Source: Prostheceraeus crozeri
Lineage: Eukaryota; Platyhelminthes; Polycladida; Euryleptidae
NCBI GenBank assembly: GCA_907163375.1
Contig: CAJQUW010014772.1
Location: 211,489-275,488 of the forward strand
Direction of reading: 5' to 3'
Length of the DNA: 64,000 bases
In this document: in pieces, positions 44,720-56,200 of the stretch
How positions within the stretch are numbered: position 1 is the first letter of the stretch
How the letters are laid out: every line of letters starts with the position of its first letter
Notes under the pieces: model-generated
What the model saw: only the letters and a program-made list of their open reading frames with translations
What the model was told of the DNA's origin: nothing
Database searches by the model: none
Position numbers and translations under genes: made by a program

Positions 44720-47026
44720 GTAGAATTTTTGCGGGAGAAGAGGCTTTCAGCCGAGCCATTTGTCAATCAATTTCTTCCAGCTCTACTACGCAATGGCCAC
44801 TAAAAGCTTTAAGTTGGATAGATAGATAATGGCCTGACTGCAGGTTCTATTTGATGGAGCTATTCCTAGCCTGACTAAAGAAAGTGAAATATATCGCTTC
44901 TTACAAAGGAAGCAACTCGAAAATATGTAAAAAAGTAATAAAGAAATAAATAAGAAAATTTTGTCTACTATATTCGAAGGACTTGACTTGAAATTACCGC
45001 TTACTGCTACAAAGCACAATGTTCATCAATAGTATGACTTTAGTCATTTCGGAACGTGCAACAAACAACTCTCGAATGATTTAAAAAATGATTTCCATAA
45101 CTTCACAAATTGGTTTCTCACATTTCTGCCAATGGTCATTGATGATAGGTTTTTTAAGAAACGCTTAAGAAAGGCGTTTTGTGATGGACAGTCGACATTA
45201 CCCGAATGTCTTCAATTCTGATTATGACGAAGAGAGAGCAAGCTTCTATCAATCGGAATGGTATTCTGATTATAGAGATCTTCTACAAAAGTAAAATCAA
45301 ATGATGATGACAAGTATGGAGCTACATATAAAATCGGCTGCTCTGAGTGCCGGCAGCATTATATCAGAGACAGTTACAGAAAATTGAGCACCAGAAGCTA
45401 GGTCCTTGTAGAGTAGTAACTTTCTTATTCATTGACTCTTTCTTATTATTGTTATTCATTCATCTTACTTATTTGTATTCATAAGTAGTCAGCGAATAGG
45501 TTTCACCATTTGACACTGCTGCTTTTACTTTCACAAGTAGTAGCATTGAGACATATGGTTGTACCTTGCCCTTAACTGTTAGGGTGCAAACGTGTACTTA
45601 TACATCGGGGATGGTCGTTTTGTTCGACACACTTTTATTCATGCTCATATACTTTTCATCTCTTTGAATTAACTTCAGTACATTTCCAATGTGGTTTTAT
45701 CGTTCCTCGTTCTGTCAAACGTAGGCATACTCATTGCAAACGAATGAGCAGAGGTCATCTTTTAATGCTTTTGTTTCTTGAAACTCCCTCCATCTTATCA
45801 AATTACGGAAACAAACTAATGAATATCGCAAATTATGTTATCTAAAACATCTCATTCAAATTTTTATTTGAGCTTGTACCGGTATATAGATAATGCATAC
45901 TGTAGATCTATCTATGCGGATAGATAGATCATAAAGTTAGGGATTTCCATGATTTATGCCATAAATGATCTAGACTGTCATAGAAAAGTGATGCATTGAT
46001 ATCCGACGATGATTTCTATTTCGAACAAATGAACGCAATAACAAAATGAACCATAGAATTTTGCGTATGAGTTGTCGATTAAATGAACGTTTTTTAAAAA
46101 TATCTTGTAGAACAGTGAACGTGTCGAACAATGAGACTAAATTCTTTTATATGACGTGATGGAATGTAGTCAGTCTTGAATGCATATTCTGTTTTCATAC
46201 GCGAAATTCACTTTGCATGATTAAGCAGTGGAAATCTCGCGATAATCCAACTGTTTCTGATAATAGGGGTGTTTTTTCGAAAATATACTTACCTTGAACT
46301 ATGAATATCCCACTTGGGATTAGTATATTTGGCTATATTATGCGTAAATTTCACATTCATCTTTGCAGTGAAAATTATCGTAAGTGAGTTGTTTCAAAAT
46401 TGAGATTAGCTTTCACTTGGTCCACATCGCAGATGTTACATAAAATTTAGTGCGACATATGTGGATCAAGCCCAAAAGCATTTTGCGCTACAAACCGAAA
46501 TTTACTTAGACTTGCTGTGTAATCTCATGATTTTCAGTTTGTCGAATGGTTGCTCGATCAAGGGGTTTATTCTGTCAGAGAGGAGTCCTCGAATAACTTT
46601 CTGTTTTTTTCATTTGATGTGTGGCATCCCTGTCTCGTTCGCTATCTTGTTCACATTCTTCGTTCATGTATGCAACAATGATAACAACTGTCGCTCATAG
46701 CCATCATGATGGAAGTTAATTGCTGTCAAGGAAATTTGGAATATAGAACATTGAAATAGATGACCAGCACTGCACGTCATTGCCAGTTAGTTGGGAAACT
46801 CGTCAGAATTATCACATGGCCAGCATTGCTTGCCATCAGGCTTTACATGTCAATTCTCAATCCCGGTATCTCTCGGTTTCTACAAACTAGCAATAATTCA
46901 TAATTAGATAATTCAATAAGTGTGCTTTTCCTACAACGATGTTCATCGGTTTTAATATGCATGCAGTTTCGTTTTGTCTGACCTTAGTTACTGATCTGAA
47001 ATTATGTATTGATCTATTTTTTGCAG
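44720..47026. other. Stretch upstream of the BEN gene exons
   Basis: No gene, RNA or repeat recognised, except an 11-bp hairpin at about 45904-45929 (GATCTATCTAT and its complement). The promoter and first exon of the BEN-domain gene should lie here or further left, but could not be identified. Confidence 0.3.
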
Positions 47027-47255
47027 GAATCAAAATCACAGTACGCGTATTACCTCATTCAGTTCCCTAATGGTGCGTCCATTGTTCCGCTGAGTTGGAT
47101 GGATACAGAACCTGAGGAACTGGTTCTCAACCGCGAAGTAGAAGTTGCGTTTCCCCCTGATAAAGAATTTAGATGCTTGCGGAAATACATCAATGGAAAA
47201 GTTCTACCCAGTCCGTTTTGGGATAGTTTCAAGGCAACAATACTAGATTTCAGTG
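47027..47255 (+). CDS. BEN gene exon, N-terminal domain
   Basis: Acceptor CTATTTTTTGCAG, donor AGTG|GTAAGG, phase 0 to 1, 229 nt. Encodes SQYAYYLIQFPNGASIVPLS, EPEELVLNREVEVAFPPDKE and SPFWDSFKATILDFSG. It has no in-frame ATG at its head, so an upstream exon is required. Confidence 0.65.
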
Positions 47256-50200
47256 GTAAGGCTGTCTGCATGTTCCAATGATGTTTCACAACACATGTTT
47301 CAATGATATCTCACAAGACATGTTTCAGTGGCATTTCATAAGTTGTGCGTCAATGGTAGTTCATAACGCACGCTTCAATGATTTTAAAGATTCAAAATTG
47401 TTTTTAGAACAGATAAGTGCTATTCGCATGCTGATCTCCATGTTACAATGGTTTTAATGTTGGATTGTGCATCCTCTTGTTCGTGTGATTGATACTCGAG
47501 AATGTGATGCTAAATTTTGAAGAACATAAGGAATAAATGTAGCAACTCAACGAAATGGCACCAATATTTCTTCTAATCCGGCAGCCAGAGCGAGTTTCTG
47601 CAGGGAACGAGGCCGAAAATGAGACTTTCACAGACTGATGTACACCCTATGCCTACTATGAATCTGCACGTCTGCCGAGTTTTACCTAGTTCATCTTCTT
47701 GTCAGATAGAATCAAAGAAAACCGCATGTTAATCCAATGGAGCGCAGATTGCAAGTTTAAGCAAAAATGAAATTTTCTATGTATTTCCTAATTAAACGAT
47801 AAATACTAAGTCTAGAACCATAAATTTTGACATGTAATATCTTCAGGTAATTTCCTATTATTCAAATGTGTTATTATCATGTTTCGCATCGGCAATGTAT
47901 GCGAGCATGTGTTTCAACGTGGATTAGATTACTCAAAATGCTTGCCGACATATGAAAGTATTTCGCTTCATAGACAGGGGTGCATGAGTGTGATTGAAAA
48001 TGACCGGAAGACATTTCTTGTCTAAAAGCATGACTCAGGGTTCAGAACTTTTCACTTAATCAGAGATTGATTGGAAATTCGGAATTAGAATTGGAGTAGC
48101 TGTGGTTCAATGTGGATAAATGTACATATTATACCGGAAATTGTGATTCTAGACTTAGTACTTTTCAGTTGATAAGATAAAACGTAGAAGAATTCATTTT
48201 TACCTAAAACGTCAATCTACGTCCCATTGGATTAACATGTGTTTTTCTTTGATACTGTCTGACCAGAAGAGGAACCAGACAATACTCGGCAGACACGCAG
48301 ATTCTCAGTAGGCATAGGGTGCACATCATTCCGGTGAAAGTCTCGTTTTCGTCCTCGCTCCCTGCAGAAGCTCGCTCTGGCTGCCAGACTATTCCCATGT
48401 TTCTCATCAAACATACTGCTTCAACGCTTTGGTACATTTGGGATGATAAATTGTTGAATGAGATCCCTAAATCTGATTACTTCATATAATTTGAAATAAT
48501 CGCTGATTAGGCCTATATTAGATCGTCACAAAACATCTGTTGCCATTATGTGGTAATCATAACCTTGATCAGGGTGGCGCCATCGGGGATATCGACGTTG
48601 AGCTTTGACATTTATCTTTGATATTATCATAACTCCCAGACTTTACTTGATTTCAGATAATCTCGCTCAGCTGCGTGAAAGTGCCCGCAACTACGATCCC
48701 TATGTTCCTCATAAGAGATCATGGGAAGCAAAATTGGATGAAGATCTGAACACGAGCAACCACGAGCAGTCCAGCTCTGCAAATCATGTCAACGAACCAA
48801 AAATACTTGCAATTCAGCCGAATGCTGGCCTCAATGTTAGCGAAATTGAAGAGAAAAGTCAAACGTTTGGTGATCTGATTTCACTTCGTGGTTAGTTGCA
48901 ATCTTTTCTATCTTATACATCTCGTCTGGGTCAATCAAGATTTAATCAAAACTTCTTTTGCATACATGAGATTTAGATATATTTCTTTTTTTCATTTGTT
49001 GCAATTTCATCTCCTCATCTTCTATGTAAAGAAGTTAAGTTCGAGTTTTAATGAACGTGAGGAGAAAAAATTCGAGATTCGACATAGGTTTATCATCATG
49101 GACCACTTTTTCAAAAATTAATATCGACTGATGTGGCAGATTCATGTTGCCTTACTTGCTTGAAGTTTTTTCTTTCAACATTTGACATGTTACTCTTCTG
49201 TCAGCATTTCTCAGAAGCCTTTGTTGCAACTGTAGGAGATTAGTTGCGGATGTCCTTTATCGAAGACGGCGGCAGTGATGACCGATGTTAATGATCTTCA
49301 TCAGCATTCTCTCTATTACATTCTCAAGCAGCTTCTTACCATGCTCCAGAAAGTGACTCCCTCTGTAACCACAGCAGTCCAAGGAATCACGTCTCCCCGT
49401 GTAAATGGGTGCCGTCAGGCTTCCATACCATTGAGGCGGTAGGAGGAAAACAATGTAAATTATTTTTAATCTGATTGAGATGGCCGGTTCACCAAAATGT
49501 ATTTCAATAGAAATTAAAAGTTTAAGTTTTCATGCATAGAAAGACAAATATATTTTGTTATTATTATCGAGCTAAAATGATAACTAAATCTTTCTTTAGA
49601 AATTCTGTTGCTATTGGTGCAAATCATTTAAATGTTCTTTTTCAATATTGTTGTGGAATTTTCTACGGAATTTAACTACGAAGCATTTTCTTGGATATTT
49701 AAGTTTCAATTTTATTGAGTGTCCAAAACAATGATTTGAAAAATTCTTTATGTAAATTGTTGGATATAATAATTAATGTAGTAGAAAAATGGGTACATCG
49801 ATGAATTTATAGAATTATTGATTGGCGCACGTTTGCCCTGGGTGATCATTTGCTACATGTGTTTACATTGATTTTCATTGCAATTATCAGTGATTTTTGA
49901 TCATGTGTTATCAGTCCTCATCAAATTTGATGTCGTTGGCGTTGTTACAGGACGGATTACAAGAATACAACACCAATCCACTGCAGGACATTCCAAGCGA
50001 CAAATACGATATGACTCTACTAGGCAGCAGATGCACACTGAAACCGTTTTTTGAAAGCTGTTAGTTGAATGTTTGTACATTTTCGTTTAAAGCAAACGGT
50101 CTTGGTATACATAAAGGTGGAACTTACAAAATGTCAAGCTATCCTCTCCGAAAAGACAAAGCTTAATGTTCACATTGTCAATAAAGATTATCTGGAGCTT

Positions 50201-53200
50201 AATAATCAAGGATACAATAAAATACGTAAATAAAAATCAATTCTTTGATCAGAAATAAAAATACTAATTTCATATTTCGACCATCTGAGGTGGCACATCA
50301 TCAGAATTGTACTAAATCATTGGCATTTACTGAACTATACAACATTTAAAACACATACTCGTAGATGCTTGACTAGAGTACTTAATAACTTAATTCTAAA
50401 TTTGATGTAAATATAAAAAAACTTATTTCTTTAAGGCTTGTGTATGCCAAAAAAACAAGAGATATCTACACAGATAACTAATCAAGTATAATAACTGAAT
50501 CACTTCAACCGTTAAGAGATTGTGAACGGAGCTTAATTAGCAACATTTCATAAATCAAAGGATCGTATCTGCTTGGGCACTTTTTCAAAACTCTGAAATT
50601 TTCGAGTCGGATTTTCTTGTCGCTGTGCTGCTGTTGCTTATGTTTCCCAATAGACGATGAAAGTTGTTTGTATTCGTCCACTTTCTCAAATAAATGTCGG
50701 GATGTGAAGCCGATGCAACTTGCTTCGCACAAGTCACGTTGAAATTCACAGACCACATCGTGATTATTTGTTCAAGGGGGTTTCGGAACTGAGGATGTTA
50801 TTTGGGATTTTATTTTTTACTCTTGAATATCGGTGCAATGAAGCTAAAATGAAGCTTTTACGTCACTACTCCCCATACTTGGGGCTTGGACGGTGCTGAC
50901 ATAGTCAGACTTACGGAGCGTTGTAGTACTTTTAGTCCGGATGCCCTTTCTGCCGACTTCCAATGACACCTTCGGGGCTCGACCTCTGGACCAAAAGATC
51001 GCTAGGCCAAGCACTTAACCACTGTGCCACGGAGACCAATTTTTAGCAATGTTAGTGCCAATTTGTGTGCTCAACGAATTTAACTTTTGAGATAAAATTT
51101 CAACGCGTTTGAATGAGCACCAAAGCTTATTTAGAGAACAACAAAGTAATATTCACTTGCTTCAACTGCATCTCACATTGAAGAAGCGCCACAGAATCTA
51201 TCAGAAAAAAAGCTTATTATATAGGAGCGGCTCCTCAAAGAAAAGCGTCATTTATTGTATACCGAACACTCACCAGGCTTTGGAAATCATGATTGCAGAT
51301 ATTTAGCCGTAATCTGCTTCTGAAAGTTTATGTAACATGCAAAATAATTTTCATCTGAATTTTATAAATGATTTTGTTCCTTGTAAACAACATGGACTAA
51401 ATGCCTTGCGTCTTTTTTGTTCGAAATTATTAAGAAAACATTCGTAGTTTTGTGTTGAATTTCAATCGCTCCATTTTTTCTAGAATATATATTTAGTGCC
51501 TTATCTTGCATGGAAATTTCATCTAAAAATTGCTTTGTAATTTTACTTCTAAATAATAAGCACCGTCCTTTCTCAGAAATTTTCGGATTCGACTGTTAAT
51601 TGCAAATTTCATCACAATTGATGTAAAATGTTTAATTCATAAGTTAATACAACATCGGGTAACTAACCTGTAAATTCGCAAGCCATCATGTATCGAGTTA
51701 TTTAGAGAACGTAATAAAGCTTTTATCAAGTCACAGATCAAAATTCTCAATAGTAATTATCTAAATAATAAAACTTGCTTTTTGGTAGCGAGATGATGCA
51801 ATAGTGGAGCATGCTGTTATCCACCCGAAAAACCTTGCGGGACACCGGGATCCGAAATTAGGCTCTACCGGTAAGGACGCCTGGTCACAGTGTCATCATG
51901 TCGAAAGATAGTAAACCGTCATTTCAGCTCAACAAAAATGTCAAAAGGCTGCCAGGCTTCAACTCACAAGGCTTGCTGAGCACTAGAAACCGGATAAAGA
52001 GAGGGATTTATAGATAGCTAGCTGAACCTGCAAAGTGAAGTGAAAGAAAGTCGAACAAGTGACCCAAGTTATTGTTGTGCATAATTGACTTGATAAGTTG
52101 TGTGTTAATTCTTAAGATTTTGAGCTGGAAGGACTTACTGGCAGACGTTTGAAGGTTGTCTTTGATCAGTGTCATGTCGTTTACTATTGGGGAAGGCGAA
52201 CACCGAAGTGAAGATCAGCGGCGGTGTTGAGAGAGATTATTGCCGTCGGCGGCGATGCACAAATCTGGATGCAAAGCTGTTAGGTTGCAACGTATGTATA
52301 ATAGCGTAGGCTCAATAGTCAAGTTTTAGAAAATGTGCAGCAATATTGGAACAGAAGCATTTGGTTTTACATGAGGGATCCCTTATATATTCTTTTCAGA
52401 TCTCTGTAATCGTCATGATGCTGTAAATGAGCCAACTGCTGAAGACAATTCCTTACCTGGTAAGTCAGCGCAACTCTACCCACGGAGTTCTTTAAATGAT
52501 CGGAATTTCAATATCTTGTAAACTCATCAATCCAATTTCTATATCGGCAAATGCAGCTGTGATGTAGATCGGTCGTGTTGTGTTGATTGTTATTGTTGCA
52601 AGTGAAAATTTCTCAATGTACTTGCTTATTTAATAGGATTACTCACTTTCGTACTATTGCTTGAATGAGAAGTAATTCAGCAATTAGATTTTTTATCGGT
52701 GAGTTCTCACAACCAGTAAGCTGACCATTATTTCATTATGGCTCTGTAAATCAAGTTTTGATCCGCGTTCCAGCAATGGAAATTGGGCGATGCCTGTCAA
52801 TCACTGCTGTACATAGATACAGTGTGTTAGCCCATTCAAAAGTAGGCTATTTCATAAGAAACAATGCTATCATCTCATTTCAAATTCTCTTCAAGAATAA
52901 CCTGCAATTTGTTCTCATCAGCTAATTTGACAAACAATTTGACTATTGTGCATTGACTATCAAAGCAAGGTTAAGAAATAATGCACAAAACCACGATTAT
53001 AAAGCCATACTCAAAACCCAAGTTTTTAAAGCAGTTTTGGAACTTTGCATTGTTTCTTTTGTCAAATAAGATTGATTTTTTGCATTTAGCATGCTGATTG
53101 GGACTATCGTACTTATTATTTAAGATAATCTCCTCGGGCCCTATGTTGGAAAACGATGCTGAAACTAAAAATTCTTAATTCCATGTCATGTTGTAGATCA

Positions 53201-56200
53201 CGTGGAATTCGTCGCATAGCTGTTCCGAACGATGAACGCTTCCATAAATTGTAGCTAAAATGTACATTCCAGACATCATCGTATAACATTTATACATAAT
53301 TTTGTCAATGATACATGCTGAAACCAGATACGACGCAGACGTTGCATATAACATTTCTCTATTTACATAGAATCTGCCTGATGTTTACTTTTATCAAAGT
53401 AAAGATGTCGTTACGCTTGCAACCGCAAGACAGCACGAAAGTTAATAAAGACAAAAATCAGATCATTTTTGGTAACTAGAGCTATTTGACTTCAATTCAT
53501 GACTTTTCTTCTACACAGAATTCAAAAGTATTACAAGTGACTCAAGCCACATGATAGAGAAAGTTTCTCTCGGAGAAATAGATGAAGAAATTATTGATCA
53601 AATGCCAGAAACAAACTTTGTCTTAAGAAACTGCATCGAATAGAATAGAATAATGTTTACATTGCTTTGAATGAGTGTATTAGTTATTATTATTATTAAT
53701 GAGTGTACAATGCAGTGCAGACTGAAAAAGGGGGCGGTTTTTGGTAAAAACAGAAATAATCAACGGTTATGAACTGGTAGTGAGAAAAGAGTTATGATGG
53801 CTCTAAAATTTACATAAAACTTGGCATGAAACAAAAAAATGAGGTCTTTCATCTTTAAAGTGGGACACAAAGGGATGAAAAGAATGCCAGTGTAAGGCAC
53901 TATAAGAGGTATCAGTTCGTGGACGATGTGCGTTCTGTCACTTTCGGCTTTGAGAAATAGCTGCTTGCTAATCAACACACGACGATTTTCAATTTCATTT
54001 TGAGATTCATTTCATCACGAGAATTCGACGATGGAATCATATGAGATGACTATATGCATGTTTCATTGCTCAAAAGTTGGAAGTGACAAAATTTTGTGTG
54101 ATTTGCAATGTGAACCAGAAAATGAGGCAGCCAAAAGGACCTGAGTCGTCAGCTGAGCGCCATCCATCACCCAGGGAAGAGAATCTTCCGGATTTTTTGG
54201 ACGGCCATTTGTGTCATTTCTGAGATTCACCAGAAAATGGAATGAAATGGAGGGGTAAGGGATAGGGGGTAAGGTACGTGGGCCCCTAAGATGGAACGAC
54301 ATCTTCATGAAGCAACGCATGTTAAGACAACCCATCTTAAGACAAAGCATCTTCATGATGCGTTGTATATGAAACCCCTCTGATCACAATTTATTACATT
54401 GATGTTATCCACATTTCCCCTTCTGACGATCAGTGGGCCCCTCTAGTGTTCGGTGGGTCCCTTTTGACAACCAGTGGGTCTCCTCTGATGATGAGTGGGC
54501 CCCTCTGGCGATCAGTCTCTGGCCCCTCTGATAAAACATGGTCCTTTTTGAGGATGTTGGACTTTTTTTGACGAGATTATGCATTATTTATGTTGTATAC
54601 CCGCTATGTGATTTACATTTCTTTGTTACGTTTTTTTGACTCTTTAGCAGGTCCCCTCTCCTGTACCGTACATTTTGAAATAACATGAAGCTCAGAGAAG
54701 TTGTAACTCCTGCGTGACACAATTGCCGAGAAAATGCTTCATACATTCTAGGCACTTTAAAAAGCTTGAATTCTACTAGTTACACTCCCAAAATGCTGGA
54801 CTTTTTGTCTGCGGCGCTGTATAAAACATCAAAACTCTACTAATCACACTCCCAAAAGGCTGGAGACTTTGTTCCCGGCACTTTGCCTCAATATGGTTGA
54901 GCTACAATTAATTATTATCTGTGGCCTTAGTACAATCAATGTATTTTTAATCGCAGCTATAGGTTCTATGGTGTGTAGGCGCATAAAGATTCATAACTAT
55001 TAAAATTTGACTCTGATGACTTGTGATCATATTAAAACTGAAAATGGGCCCATAAAAATTACGTATGGGCCCCCCTAGAAGAGATCCTCCGGATTTTTTG
55101 TGACACGGCGTTCTCATCCCTGCCGTCACGGAGATTTCGACCCATTAAACTGAGTATCTCTCAAAATGTTGCACCCATTGCGCCCAGGTCCTTAACACAA
55201 GGTTGCTATAGTACCTTCTTCCGTCTTTGCTCTCCACTTTTTGATGGTGATCACTACGCCTTTAACACTGGCCTTCACAAGAAATTTCCTCACCGATGGA
55301 GCACTGAAACCGCAGCATCCCACTTCACAGCACATGAGCTCACATTTCCACCCTTACTTCCGAATCCCTTCGTCAAGTTCTTCATATTTGGCAGCTTTCC
55401 TCTCATGAGCATCCTCATCGTTGTCTTCCCACCGGGCGTTTAGTTCGCCCATAATCATTCTCTTCCCTATCGCGTCGGTTAACACTTGATCATGCCGCTG
55501 GTTAGATAAGGATCATTTATCTGGCAGCTGTCTATCCACTCGATCTTCTCACTTCCACAGAACAGATAGAGACACACGAGGAGACTTTCGTCTCTTTGTT
55601 TTACCACTCGGCACAAAGTCAATTCCGTTACATATCCTGGAGGGTATCACTGCACCCGAGACTACTTCCACAATCTCATGCAGGACCAAACAGTGCCGGT
55701 GCGAGTACCATCTTCTCTGCAGTGCAACATGACAACCAGAGAGGATATGGCGAAGATTGTCATGCATTCCTCACAAATGACAATGAGGGTTCGTACGGAT
55801 TCCCCAACGTGTTAAATTAGCGGGTGTAGGAACCTCATCATAGGTCCATTGAAGCTTCTACTTCAACTGCCTGCTGTTCCATGAGATCTTGCGATCTTCA
55901 ACTTCCCAGTTGAGCCTTACTGCCCCTGTTACTGTGTGATTAGAATTGTTTTGAATTATCTTGCTTTCATTTATGAGTAATGTAATAAACTGGATTCAGC
56001 CTCTTTTCTCTACAGAGTGCTCAAGCAAAAATGAGGATAAAGAGAACTCTCGTGATCAAGGGCCTCCCGAGACATCAAATGATATAACCGCTTCTATGAA
56101 GGATGTTGTAAGACTTCACGACGAAGGAAAGAAACACGATGCCTCTATACGATCGTTGGATGGTCTTTCTAGCATGGTACTGAACCAGCAGCATCTAATA

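Noticed and set aside
49949-50063. Additional BEN gene exon (GLQEYNTNPLQDIPSDKYDM and so on, to a stop)
   Set aside because: The acceptor is plausible, but the readable frame needs phase 0 whereas the preceding exon ends in phase 1, and there is no donor.
50960-51039. Functional tRNA gene
   Set aside because: The A and B box-like motifs are there, but the cloverleaf does not fold as a clean tRNA and a SINE body follows.
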